Made by a program: the position numbers and the translations under genes. From contig CBDDGV010000004.1 of assembly GCA_965228005.1 (NCBI GenBank), positions 1,116,001 through 1,180,000 on the forward strand: a stretch of DNA of 64,000 nucleotides, written 5' to 3'. The notes under the pieces were generated by a model that worked only from the letters and a program-made list of their open reading frames with translations, did no database searches and was not told the origin of the DNA. How positions within the stretch are numbered: the stretch's first letter is position 1; every line of letters begins with the position of its first letter. Below, in pieces: positions 53,164 through 61,826 of the stretch. This DNA comes from JBCCXZ01 sp965228005. GTDB lineage: Bacteria > Planctomycetota > Planctomycetia > Pirellulales > Lacipirellulaceae.

Positions 53164-53606
53164 AGGTATCTCGGATCGTATTCCACCCGGTACTTCTCAA
53201 GCAGCGTCTGCAACTCATCTGCGAAGCCGATCCTCTCGTGGTGCTGCCGCTGACGGTGGATGTACCGGCAGAGGTCGTCCAACTGCGATTGGCCAACCGA
53301 GAACGCTGCGTAGCCGTTCTGCCATGCGAAGTCACGGTAGGCATCGCCGCGGGACTTGATCCAGTGTGACGAGCCTTGCTTGATCTCTTGGACGAGCGCC
53401 GCGATGGCGACGGTGCGTGAGAGTGAACACGCCAAGTGGACGTGGTCGGGGACGCCTCCGATTCGGTGTGGTTGGCAGCCGAGGTCGTTGCAGATGCCGC
53501 CGAGGTACTCGTGGAGGTCGTCTTCGACCGCAGGGTCGATCCACGGGCGGCGTCCTTTGGTGCTGAACACGATGTGCAGCAGCACGTTGGAGAGCGACTG
53601 TGGCAT
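53154..53606 (-). mobile_element. RAYT-type (TnpA_REP) Y1 transposase, IS200-like
   Basis: The frame encodes a 150-aa HUH single-tyrosine transposase. The HUH pair is H55-V-H57 in GGVPDHVHLACS, the helix motif is WQNGYAAFSVGQSQ, and the catalytic Y115 is in CRYIHRQRQHHE. This pattern is that of the REP-associated group related to IS200/IS605. The ATG at 53606 is chosen for the start MPQSLSNVLLHIVFSTKG. Both sides are bordered by palindromic repeats (units A and B on one side, 96-bp repeats on the other), as expected if it processes REP-like hairpins. The reading frame is intact. Confidence 0.9.
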
Positions 53607-53637
53607 CGTTGATAGCGGGTTGGGGGCAAGAGCGTTT

Positions 53638-53733
53638 GCCGTTGCCCTTTCAGGGCAAGCGGTTCTCTTGCGGCACACTAACCCAGGGCTTCGCCCTGGG
53701 CTATGGGCCAAAGCCCCTAACGGGGCTTGCGGG
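53638..53733 (+). repeat. 96-bp repeat, copy 1
   Basis: Copy 1 of a 96-bp sequence starting GCCGTTGCCCTTTCAGGGCA and ending with GGGGCTTGCGGG. It contains CCCAGGGCTTCGCCCTGGG and the hairpin AGCCCCTAACGGGGCT. It differs from copy 2 at only one position as far as can be seen and is the right half of the 324-bp unit type. Confidence 0.85.
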
Positions 53734-53807
53734 CTTTCTTGCGGCCTCTGATTCCAGGGCGTGATCGGACCTAGGGCGTTGCCCTGGGCATCGAGGGTCC
53801 TGCGGAC

Positions 53808-54015
53808 GAATCGCCCCGGAGGGGCCGGGGCCGATAGCCCAGGGCGTAGCCCTGGGTATCGAGGCATCTTCGAATAATTCGCCCTAGAGGGGCGAAGGCC
53901 ATCGTGGATTAGGAGGGTGGCCGTTGCCCTTTCAGGGCAAGCGGTTCTCCTGCGGCACACTAACCCAGGGCTTCGCCCTGGGCTATGGGCCAAAGCCCCT
54001 AACGGGGCTTGCGGG
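53808..54015 (+). repeat. repeat unit with 96-bp copy 2, reaching into a PEP-CTERM gene
   Basis: The left half (53808-53919) has GGAGGGGCCGGGGCCGATAG, the ATAGCCCAGGGCGTAGCCCTGGG palindrome near 53834 and a GGGGCGAAGGCC block. The right half (53920-54015) is the second 96-bp copy. The stop codon and last codons of the PEP-CTERM gene on the minus strand (from 53999) are inside this repeat. Confidence 0.8.
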
Positions 54016-55798
54016 TGGGGCATGCCCGGTTGTAGCAGGTCGAGAGCAGCAGGACCGAGATGAGGGCCGCGGCTGCGGGTTCGGGGACGGCCGCGGCGGC
54101 GTTGAGGAGGTTGTCTCCGTGGCCGAAGCGTTCGAGCCAGTCGGCGAGGCCGTCGACGGCTCCGAGGCGTTGGATGGCGAGTGCGTCGGCGACGTCGACG
54201 TCTCCGTCGGCATCGATGTCTCCGGCGGTGTTCTCGCCGAGGTTGGTCTGCCACTGGGCGAGCGACGAGGGCCCGACGGGGTAGACGGCTTCGCCGCGTT
54301 GGTAGGCCAAGAGGTCGTGGATGTCGACGTCGTCGTCGCCGTCGAAGTCGCCGGGGAGGACGAGGGTGATGGTGAGGGTAACGCTTTCGGTTACGAAGTC
54401 TTGGCCTCCTCCGGTCGCAAGCTCGACGCTGAACGGTGAGTTGTCGACGAGCGTGCCTGTAAGAATGGGGCCCCTCGTTTCGATTACTAACTCCTCACCA
54501 ACTGCGAGGGACTGCAAGCGGACTCCGTCCAAGAAGAACTCGGTGCCGTAAAACGCCACTTGGCTGGCGTTGTTCGCACCTATGCGATCGAACGAGCCGC
54601 CAGATACATGGATCTCGCTTCTGTTGCTTGCACTCAGGTTACCGAGATGCCCACCTGATGCGAGCACTTTACTGTCCGACTGTGCCACAAGGCCGCCAAG
54701 TAGTTCGCCGCCGCTAACGCTGATATTGCTGTTCGAGGTAGCCGTTAAACTGCTCCCTACAAAGAAGCCGTTTCCGTCTTTGCCAAGAGTGCCCCCGGAG
54801 ATGTTCACATTGGTTCCTGCATAAGCGACGATTTCAACACCAATGCTGCCCCCCGATACATTGATGTTCGAGTCCGCAGCTTCTAGGAAGTCTCCCACAA
54901 TGCCGCCTTCGACGTTAAGTGTTGCGCCCACTACAGCAAAACTGTCGGATAGAGTTCCTCCGTCTCGCAGCGTAAGGGCTTGACCTCGACGGAGTCCGTT
55001 CGGCCCGCTTCCGCTGTCTATGAGCAGCGGCGTGGTATCCAGATAAGGTAGAGGGACGGCAACAAAGCTGATGGTGTGGGCAGAGTCATACAAGTTCGAG
55101 AGCACGAAGGGCGAACCGTCTTCCAATGTGCCCGTGATACCCCCATTCAAGCCTAAAACGGAGGGTGATGTGATGGGTTGGCCGTTTTGGAAGAACTCAC
55201 CCCCAACGATCCTAAAATCACTGTTTCGTTGGGCATATATTGATAGCGGCTGACGACCGCCAGAGAGTGTGACTTCACTGTTAGCGTGCGCAACAATGCT
55301 GGAGATCCCCTGACTTCCGGTAATCGTCACTGTGCTGTCAGCCAAGGCAGAGATTGTGCTGAAGAACACACCACCCGAAACGTTGAGTACGCTATCGCCG
55401 TGCAGGTTCATCAAGGCTGTGGATATACTGCCCGGTGGAGGAGGGGAGCCTATGTTGCCTCCCGTAACGTTTATGACGCTACCTCCATAGACTTCCCCGA
55501 TGACCACTTCCCCTCCGTTAACGTTAACTCGGCTACCCGAGTTTATTCTCCTCAGAGCACCGGCATCCCCACCCATTACATTGACTTCGATCCCATCGCT
55601 CGTTCCATCGGGCGACCCGACATTGATGAGGCCTTCGAGTGCTGCCCCTGGTAGAACGTTAAGCGTCGTACCGGAGGCGAGCGTATCCGCTTCCCCTATG
55701 GGTGTTGGCGGAGCGTTGATGACGCCAGGGCCGAGTGTCTGAGCCGCCGCGGCGGCTGGCAACAGCAAGGCGAGACCGAGGGCGGCGAGGCGTGGCAT
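53999..55798 (-). CDS. PEP-CTERM protein with dockerin-like segment and beta-helical N-terminal region
   Basis: This 599-aa exported protein has a signal peptide (MPRLAALGLALLLPAAAAAQ), then a long region (about residues 30-420) of degenerate repeats with N-V-x-G-G or V-S-G-G units every 20-25 residues, the pattern of a parallel beta-helix. A dockerin-like stretch follows (GDFDGDDDVDIHDLLAYQRG and GDIDADGDVDVADALAIQRLG) with Ca-binding loops. The C-terminus has AVPEPAAAALISVLLLS, a PEP-CTERM sorting signal. The last eight residues are encoded in repeat DNA. It shares the start TLGPGVINAPPT with the gene at 55989. Confidence 0.88.
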   Translation of the reverse strand: MPRLAALGLALLLPAAAAAQTLGPGVINAPPTPIGEADTLASGTTLNVLPGAALEGLINVGSPDGTSDGIEVNVMGGDAGALRRINSGSRVNVNGGEVVIGEVYGGSVINVTGGNIGSPPPPGSISTALMNLHGDSVLNVSGGVFFSTISALADSTVTITGSQGISSIVAHANSEVTLSGGRQPLSIYAQRNSDFRIVGGEFFQNGQPITSPSVLGLNGGITGTLEDGSPFVLSNLYDSAHTISFVAVPLPYLDTTPLLIDSGSGPNGLRRGQALTLRDGGTLSDSFAVVGATLNVEGGIVGDFLEAADSNINVSGGSIGVEIVAYAGTNVNISGGTLGKDGNGFFVGSSLTATSNSNISVSGGELLGGLVAQSDSKVLASGGHLGNLSASNRSEIHVSGGSFDRIGANNASQVAFYGTEFFLDGVRLQSLAVGEELVIETRGPILTGTLVDNSPFSVELATGGGQDFVTESVTLTITLVLPGDFDGDDDVDIHDLLAYQRGEAVYPVGPSSLAQWQTNLGENTAGDIDADGDVDVADALAIQRLGAVDGLADWLERFGHGDNLLNAAAAVPEPAAAALISVLLLSTCYNRACPTRKPR

Positions 55799-55919
55799 GG
55801 GACCGATTGCGTCGGAGGCGGCGTGCGGGCTCGGGGGCGGCCCTTTCTACGCTCGATTCTACCCGCGTTTGCGGCGCGCCGCACGAGAATTGGTTGCGTT
55901 GCTGCGCTTCTCCGGACCG

Positions 55920-55940
55920 GCCGGGCGTAGCCCGGCGGCT
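55920..55940. repeat. 21-bp palindromic repeat, copy 1
   Basis: GCCGGGCGTAGCCCGGCGGCT has the palindromic core GCCGGGC-GTA-GCCCGGC. It is identical to the sequence at 57172-57192 and lies 122 bp upstream of the PEP-CTERM start at 55798. It could be a terminator-like hairpin or a protein-binding site; no T-run follows. Confidence 0.75.
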
Positions 55941-55988
55941 GCTAACGGGTTGCGTTTTTCGCAGGCCTGGTTGTGAAAAGTAGCGGTG

Positions 55989-57062
55989 CTAACGGCGGCG
56001 CCGATTGCCAGCCGCGAAGGTGGTTGCGGCGAGGAGGAGCAGCAGCGAGCTCGTTGGTTCGGGGACGAGGTGCAGCGTGACGTTGGCGTCGACGGAAAAG
56101 AAGTCGTCTGGGCTGCCGGTGGGATCGGGTTCGAGGTCGAAGTTGAACGGGCTGCCGTCGGCGAAGAAGCCGGTGAGGGTTTGGTTGCGCTCGGTGAGCT
56201 GATAAGGCACGCCAGGCGTGAGGCCGGGGATGGGCTGGCCGTCGAGGAGGAACTCGGTTCCGAAGAGGCGTGCGGGTCTGCCGAACCCAGCCCCCAAGCG
56301 GTTGATGGCGCCGCCCGAGATACTTGCGAAGCCCGGGCCGCTTCCGACCGAGACGCTCTCGAAAACGCCGCCGGTGATTCGGAGTTTGTTGTCGAATGGC
56401 CAGACGGTGACAGGACCGAACTCGCCTCCGGAGATACTTATGTCGCTGTTCTGAAGGGCATCGATTCCTATCGGGAAGCTCCCGCCGGTGATGCCGATGG
56501 TGCTCGTGGCGGCGAAGAGCCTGTTGATTTCTCCGGCGGGGATCGTGATCTGGGCTCCGAAGCTCACTTCCAAGAAGTTTGAGATTCTGCCGCCTGTGAT
56601 GGTTGCCTGAGCGTCCGGCGAGTCGAGGATCACGCTGCTTACTGTTCCATCGGACAGGGAGAACGCTCCATCGCCTGTGAGCCTCACACTTGTGTCGAGG
56701 GAGCCGCCAGAGACGTTGAGTGCCGTTCCGGCGGGTAGATCCAAGTTGAAGTCGGTGATCGACCCAGACTCGAAATTGATGGTGCTGCCTTGGTTTACTC
56801 GAGCAATGTCTAGTTCCCCGCCGCGAACGTTGACCACGACGTCTGTGTTTGCGGCTAAGGGATCGCCGACGGTTAGGATTGAGATGTTGCTGCCGGGCAG
56901 GACGTTGAGCGTGGTGCTGGAGACCAAAGTCGTTCCAAACGGCACGACGGTTGGCGGGGTGTCGAAGACGCCGGGGCCGAGGGTTTGGGCGAGGGCGGGG
57001 GAGGCGAGCAGCGAACTGGCGGTGAGCGCAGCGAGCCGCGCGGTGAAGCGGGTGCGAAGCAT
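55989..57062 (-). CDS. PEP-CTERM protein, beta-helical repeat type
   Basis: This 357-aa exported protein has a signal peptide ending ASPALA, the start QTLGPGVFDTPPTVV almost the same as the paralogue downstream, and V-x-G-G repeats over residues 60-250. The sorting signal is HLVPEPTSSLLLLLAATTFAAGNRRRR, a complete PEP-CTERM (VPEP, hydrophobic segment, arginines). There is no dockerin. The ATG at 57062 gives a normal signal peptide. A sortase-like exosortase (EpsH) is expected elsewhere in the genome. It is probably the product of a duplication with the gene at 53999. Confidence 0.88.
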   Translation of the reverse strand: MLRTRFTARLAALTASSLLASPALAQTLGPGVFDTPPTVVPFGTTLVSSTTLNVLPGSNISILTVGDPLAANTDVVVNVRGGELDIARVNQGSTINFESGSITDFNLDLPAGTALNVSGGSLDTSVRLTGDGAFSLSDGTVSSVILDSPDAQATITGGRISNFLEVSFGAQITIPAGEINRLFAATSTIGITGGSFPIGIDALQNSDISISGGEFGPVTVWPFDNKLRITGGVFESVSVGSGPGFASISGGAINRLGAGFGRPARLFGTEFLLDGQPIPGLTPGVPYQLTERNQTLTGFFADGSPFNFDLEPDPTGSPDDFFSVDANVTLHLVPEPTSSLLLLLAATTFAAGNRRRR

Positions 57063-57396
57063 GAGAATTGCCCCTGTGTTCTTTGTTCCGTACCTCAGAG
57101 TACTGGAATCGGGGTGCGGGTGCAAAGAAATGCGGGTTTGGGGCTGGTTTTCCTGCGTTCTCGGGGCTCCCGCCGGGCGTAGCCCGGCGGCTATTTCGGC
57201 TCTTGTTGGCGGCTGTTTCTGAGGGCTTCTGGGGGCACTTCAGAAAAAAACTCGCGATTGCCCAAGATTGCTGGCAGGGGGGCGAAGAGACCTGTGGAAG
57301 CCGGGCCCGAGGCCTGGCGGACGTTGTTTTTCATCCGCTTTTTGATGCCCAGGCCCGCCGGCCGGGCCGGACGCTTTTTCTCGGAGGGCAAGTGCC
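57063..57396. other. 334-bp divergent intergenic region
   Basis: This separates the PEP-CTERM gene (minus) from the coiled-coil gene (plus). It holds the 21-bp palindrome at 57172-57192, and TCGGAGGG at 57381-57388 is the ribosome binding site of the next gene. No other gene is seen. Confidence 0.4.
57172..57192. repeat. 21-bp palindromic repeat, copy 2
   Basis: Identical to 55920-55940 over GCCGGGCGTAGCCCGGCGGCT. It lies 110 bp upstream of the PEP-CTERM start at 57062, a position similar to copy 1 relative to its own gene. Confidence 0.75.
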
Positions 57397-58209
57397 ATGT
57401 TTAAGAAGTTGTTTGTGACGGTTTTGGGGACGGGCGTCGTGGCCGGCATGCTGTTCGGCTCCAACGCGATGAGCTACCTGGGCACCTCCTGCGAGCGCGT
57501 TTCCAACGCGGTCGAGGACAGCGTGCCGGTGGAGTTCCAGATCGACCGGGCCCGGAAGATGGTGCGTGACCTGGAGCCGGAGATCCGGCGTTCGATGCAC
57601 GTGATCGCCAAGGAAGAGGTCGAGGTGTCGGAGATCCAGAAGCGGATCGCCGCCCGCGAAGAGAAGGCCGCCAAGGCGAAGGGCGACATCATGAAGCTGC
57701 AGGCCGACCTGTCGACGGGCGACACGCGGTTCCGCTACGCGGGGCACACGTACAGCGCCGACGAGGTGAAGAAGGACCTGGCCCGCCGCTTCGAGCGGTA
57801 CAAGACGTCCGACGCCACGCTGGCGAGCCTCCGCGACATGCGCGACGCGCGGCAGCGGAACCTGGACGCGGCCCGGCAGAAGCTGACCGCCATGATGAGC
57901 TCGCAGCGGCAGCTCGAGGTGGAGGTGGAGAACCTCGAAGCGCAGCTGAAGCTGGTCGAGGTGGCCGAGGCTTCGAGCGACCTGCAGTTCGACAACAGCC
58001 GGCTGGCCCGTGCGAAGAAGCTGATGAGCGACATCCGCACGCGGCTGGACGTGGCCTCGAAGCTGGCGAACGCCGACACCGAGTTCCACGACGAGATCCA
58101 GCTGGACGAAGCGGCCCCTGATGACATCAGCGACCAGGTGGCCGAGTACTTCGGGCTGGGCATCTCGCTGGAAGCGGTCGCGGTGAGCGAGACGAAGAAT
58201 CTCGAGTAG
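57397..58209 (+). CDS. coiled-coil membrane-associated protein, function unknown
   Basis: This 270-aa protein starts with one hydrophobic segment (KKLFVTVLGTGVVAGMLFGS) and continues as an almost continuous coiled coil from about residue 45 to 225 (VEFQIDRARKMVRDLEPEI, RRLERYKTSDATLASLRDMRD, RQLEVEVENLEAQLKLVE), then an acidic C-terminus with EYFGLG. It resembles planctomycete PspA-like or chromosome-associated coiled-coil proteins by layout only. ATG at 57397 has TCGGAGGG (57381-57388) upstream. It is the first gene of the signalling cluster, but a terminator follows, so it may be transcribed separately. Confidence 0.82.
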   Translation: MFKKLFVTVLGTGVVAGMLFGSNAMSYLGTSCERVSNAVEDSVPVEFQIDRARKMVRDLEPEIRRSMHVIAKEEVEVSEIQKRIAAREEKAAKAKGDIMKLQADLSTGDTRFRYAGHTYSADEVKKDLARRFERYKTSDATLASLRDMRDARQRNLDAARQKLTAMMSSQRQLEVEVENLEAQLKLVEVAEASSDLQFDNSRLARAKKLMSDIRTRLDVASKLANADTEFHDEIQLDEAAPDDISDQVAEYFGLGISLEAVAVSETKNLE

Positions 58210-58222
58210 GAACCCTCGTTGA

Positions 58223-58274
58223 CGCCGCGGCGGTCCCGTTTGAGGAAGAGCGGGGCTGCTGCGGCGGTTTTTTT
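58223..58274 (+). terminator. Rho-independent terminator
   Basis: The stem CGCCGC (58223-58228) pairs with GCGGCG (58261-58266) and encloses an inner GTCCCG/CGGGGC stem with one G-U pair. T7 follows at 58268-58274. It lies 14 bp after the coiled-coil gene and ends that transcript. Confidence 0.7.
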
Positions 58275-58368
58275 GGCAATGGCAAAGCATGCATGACGAA
58301 GTCCGAGGGCACTGGCTGGCTAACAGCCAGTGGCACAGCACGGCGGACTTGTTCAGGAGCCTCTTGTG

Positions 58369-59775
58369 ATGTTGCCCGGTTGGCGTAGGAAGGTCTGGGA
58401 GGCGAAAGCGGCGGTCCGAGACGGCCGCTGGGACGACGCCGAGCAGCTGTTGAGCCGGGAGTCGTTGCGCGGGTTCCTGCCGGCGAGGAAACTCTCGGAC
58501 GAGTTGGCGCATCGATTAGTGGAGCGGTGCGAGGAGCAGCTCGCGGCGGGCGACTGGGTCGGGTCGCTGCGGACCGCGGAGCGGGCGGCGTCGCTGGGGT
58601 TGGCGGCGGAGGCGCTCGAGGGCGTTCGGGCTCGGCAGGCCGAGCAGGGAATCGCAGAGCTGAGGGAGCATCTGATGAGGGGCGACACCGAAGCGGCGTC
58701 GCGGCCGCTGAGCCGGCTGCGGAAGCACGGGCTGGAGCCGGACCGCACGGCTGGCTGGGCGTTGGTGGTCGACCTGATCGAACGCGCCCGGGCTGCCGAA
58801 GAGGTGGGCGAGGCGTCGCGGGCGGCCGGCTATCTGGAACGGGCCGGGCGGGCGGTGCCCGAGGCAGACGACCCGCTGGCGGGTGAGATCGACCGCCGGC
58901 GTGAGGCGCTGCTGCAAGAAAGTGAACAACTGGGCCGGCTCACGACCGAACTGCACCGGGCGGTATCCGGCGAGCGTTGGACCGACGTGCTGCGGCTGGC
59001 TGAGGAGGTGCTAAAATCGGCGCCCCGGCACCCGCAGGCGCGGAAGGCCCGCGACGCGGCGTGGCGTGCGGTGGGCATGAAGGCGACGCAGGCGTTGCCG
59101 GCGAGGGCCCGCAGACTGAGCACGCGCGGCCCGCGGCAGGCGAGCAAGCAGGACACGGTGAGCGGCATGGCGGACCCCGGGCGTCGGATGGTGGCTTGGA
59201 TCGACTCGGTAGGGTCGTACCTGCTGTGCCTGGCGGACGAGGTGGACCTCGGCCAGCCGTCGGGCCCCGGCGGGGCGGCGATCGCCATCTTCGGCGACCT
59301 CTCACGCCGGCACGCCTCGATCCGCCGCGAGGGCGAGAGCTACATCCTCAAGCCGGTGCACAAGGTCTCGGTCGACGGGAAGCGGATCGCCGGGCCGACC
59401 GTTCTGAAACACGACACGGTGATCCAGTTGGGCGACTCGGTGAAGCTGCGGTTCCGCAAGCCGCACGCGCTGAGCGCCTCGGCGGTGCTCTCGTTCGAGT
59501 CGCACCACAAGGCCGACCCCGCGGTGGACGGCGTGGTGCTGATGGCCGAGAGCTGCGTGATCGGCCCGAAGCCGGTGAGCCACGTGGTTTGCCGGGGGTG
59601 GTCGTCGGACGTGGTCTTCTTCCGCCGCGGCGAGGGCGTCTGCTGCCGGGGGGCCTCGGGCCTGCTGGTGGACGGCGAGGAAGCCGCAGACGCATCGGAA
59701 ATCGCGGACGGAACACGGATTGAAGGGGAAGATTTCGCGTTATCGATCGAAGAACTGTCTAGTGGGCGGCCATGA
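58369..59775 (+). CDS. FHA-domain protein with helical N-terminal region
   Basis: This 468-aa protein has a helical, TPR-like N-terminal part (about residues 1-240: WRRKVWEAKAAVRDGRWDDAEQLL and later helices) and a forkhead-associated domain at about residues 290-360 with FGDLSRRHASIRREGESYILKP, where GDLSRRHASI gives the phosphothreonine-contact S-R-R-H. The C-terminal 110 residues form another small beta-rich domain (VLMAESCVIGPKPVSHVVC). FHA domains read phospho-Thr from Ser/Thr kinases, and such a kinase is the next gene. ATG at 58369 has AGGAG about 9 nt upstream. Confidence 0.87.
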   Translation: MLPGWRRKVWEAKAAVRDGRWDDAEQLLSRESLRGFLPARKLSDELAHRLVERCEEQLAAGDWVGSLRTAERAASLGLAAEALEGVRARQAEQGIAELREHLMRGDTEAASRPLSRLRKHGLEPDRTAGWALVVDLIERARAAEEVGEASRAAGYLERAGRAVPEADDPLAGEIDRRREALLQESEQLGRLTTELHRAVSGERWTDVLRLAEEVLKSAPRHPQARKARDAAWRAVGMKATQALPARARRLSTRGPRQASKQDTVSGMADPGRRMVAWIDSVGSYLLCLADEVDLGQPSGPGGAAIAIFGDLSRRHASIRREGESYILKPVHKVSVDGKRIAGPTVLKHDTVIQLGDSVKLRFRKPHALSASAVLSFESHHKADPAVDGVVLMAESCVIGPKPVSHVVCRGWSSDVVFFRRGEGVCCRGASGLLVDGEEAADASEIADGTRIEGEDFALSIEELSSGRP

Positions 59776-59837
59776 CCTGGCGCCTGCACCGCAGTTACAA
59801 TTGACTACCGCCGCAACCTTCCACTCACGCGAGAGCA

Positions 59838-61826
59838 GTGAACGCACTCCCGACAGCAATCGCCATGGACCTTCCTCAAGCCGACGCCGAACAAGACGCA
59901 CTGACGGAGCGGCCGGCGCGCTTCACGTACCCCAGCGGTTCTCGACCGCTGGAGGGGTACACGATCAAGCGCGGGGTCGGGCGGGGCGGTTTCGGCGAGG
60001 TCTACTTCGCGGTCAGCGACGCCGGCAAGGAGGTGGCGCTGAAGCTCATCCGCCGGAACCTCGACGTCGAGCTCCGCGGCGTGACGCAGTGCTTGAACCT
60101 GAAGCACCAGAACCTGATCGCGCTGTACGACATCCGCACCGACGACACCGACGACCGCTGGGTGGTGATGGAGTTCGTCGCCGGCGAGTCGCTGGAGGAC
60201 GCGATCGAGCGGCACCCCGAGGGGATGCCCGAAGACCTGCTGGTGAGCTGGTTCGCCGGCGTCTGCCGGGGCGTCGCCTACCTGCACGACCACGGCATTG
60301 TGCACCGCGACCTGAAGCCGGCGAACATCTTCATCGACGACGGCGTGGTGAAGATCGGCGACTACGGCCTGAGCAAGTTCATCTCCTGCAGCCGCCGGAG
60401 CGGCCAGACCGAGAGTGTCGGCACGGTGCACTACATGGCGCCTGAGATCGCCAACGGTCGGTACGGACGCGAGATCGATACGTACGCCCTCGGCGTGATG
60501 CTCTACGAGATGCTCACCGGCAGGGTGCCGTTTGAAGGCGAGAGCGTCGGCGAGGTGCTGATGAAACACCTGACGGCCGAGCCCGACCTGTCGGGCGTCT
60601 CCGAGAAGTACCGGGGCATCGTCTCGTCGCTGCTGACCAAAGACCCGGACGCGCGGGTGAAGAACGTCGCGGAGATCCTCGACAAACTGCCCGAGGGCGT
60701 TGCCTCGGGACCTGCGCGGGCGGTGGATCCGCCCCGGCTTGCCGCGACGACGCCGCAGCCGTCTCCCGCGGCGACCGACGAGGAGCCGATCCTCGCGAGC
60801 CTGCGTGCCGGTTGGCGTCACCTGGAGGACAAGTTCCGCACGAACGAGTGGCACCCGGTGCTGAAGGCGGCGGCCGCGGTGGGCATCGTCTTCTTCATGG
60901 TGATGGCCACCCCGTTCTCGTTCGGGGCGCTGTTCACGCTCGCCTTCGCGTACGTGATCTACCGCGGCGTGCGGATGGTGGTGTTGCAGCCCGGCAAGTC
61001 TCCCGGCCCGCGGCCCGCGACGCCGACCGTCACGGCTCTCAAATCGACCGAACGCAAGAAAACACCCGCGCACATGAAACGGACGGAGCGCTACCCGCGC
61101 CGCCGCCGGCACAGCGTGCGGCAGACGCTCAACGCGCACCTGGCGGCTAAGTCAACGCAGCAGCGTCTGACCGAATTGCTGGGCGGGATGCTGCTGGCCG
61201 CGTTGGTGGCGTCGCTCGCTTCGCTGCTGGTGCTGCCGGCCGCGGACCAGGGTTCGGCGATTGAGCTGTACGTGTGGGCCGCGGTGGTGACGACCCTGGC
61301 CGCTTGGGCGGCGATGGCGCCGGCTCGGATGATGGAAGGCCGCGTGGAAGACCAGGCCCCGCTCCGCTTCACGCAGATGGTGCTGGGCGCAATCGTCGGT
61401 GTGGTCGCTTGGGCTCTCGCCGACTTGCTGATGCTCCGCCTGCCGGTAAACAGCAACCTGGAGTTCGGCGTCGACCCGTCCGACACGGTGATTTCGGCAA
61501 GCATCGGGCAGGGCTACGGGTACCTCGATAGCTCGGCGGCCACGGGCTCGATGGCGGTGCCGCTCTCGCTGTTCGCAGGCTACTTCGCGGGGCTGTTCCT
61601 GCTCTACGGGTTCTGGAAGGGGGCGGACTCGGTCCGCAGCAGCCGTGTGAGCCTGTGGTCGGTCGCCTGGTGTGCCTTCGTGGCCTGGCTGCTGCACATC
61701 TTCTGGTGGTTCCCCCAACCGCTGGGGCTGATCCTCGCGGGTGCGATCGCGTTCACGGTGCAGTTCAGCAGCCCGTGGATGCCGCCGAGTCAGCGGCGGA
61801 AGCTGGTGGAGGCCGCAGAAGCATGA
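59838..61826 (+). CDS. transmembrane Ser/Thr protein kinase
   Basis: This 662-aa protein is a Hanks-type kinase (about residues 38-290) with membrane segments behind it. The glycine loop is GVGRGGFGEV, the ATP lysine is in VALKLIRR (K69), the catalytic loop is HRDLKPANIF (D158), and the activation segment begins with DYG (D175-Y-G177) instead of DFG; APE is at 201-203. About six or seven membrane segments follow (for example VLKAAAAVGIVFFMVM and near residue 455 onward). The kinase domain is cytoplasmic. GTG at 59838 has a weak GAGAG; ATG at 59865 is an alternative. Its stop overlaps the next start (ATGA). Confidence 0.93.
   Translation: MNALPTAIAMDLPQADAEQDALTERPARFTYPSGSRPLEGYTIKRGVGRGGFGEVYFAVSDAGKEVALKLIRRNLDVELRGVTQCLNLKHQNLIALYDIRTDDTDDRWVVMEFVAGESLEDAIERHPEGMPEDLLVSWFAGVCRGVAYLHDHGIVHRDLKPANIFIDDGVVKIGDYGLSKFISCSRRSGQTESVGTVHYMAPEIANGRYGREIDTYALGVMLYEMLTGRVPFEGESVGEVLMKHLTAEPDLSGVSEKYRGIVSSLLTKDPDARVKNVAEILDKLPEGVASGPARAVDPPRLAATTPQPSPAATDEEPILASLRAGWRHLEDKFRTNEWHPVLKAAAAVGIVFFMVMATPFSFGALFTLAFAYVIYRGVRMVVLQPGKSPGPRPATPTVTALKSTERKKTPAHMKRTERYPRRRRHSVRQTLNAHLAAKSTQQRLTELLGGMLLAALVASLASLLVLPAADQGSAIELYVWAAVVTTLAAWAAMAPARMMEGRVEDQAPLRFTQMVLGAIVGVVAWALADLLMLRLPVNSNLEFGVDPSDTVISASIGQGYGYLDSSAATGSMAVPLSLFAGYFAGLFLLYGFWKGADSVRSSRVSLWSVAWCAFVAWLLHIFWWFPQPLGLILAGAIAFTVQFSSPWMPPSQRRKLVEAAEA

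Noticed and set aside
52519..54015. CRISPR-like array
   Set aside because: The repeats are long, imperfect, irregularly spaced and palindromic, with no short uniform spacers, and no cas gene is nearby.
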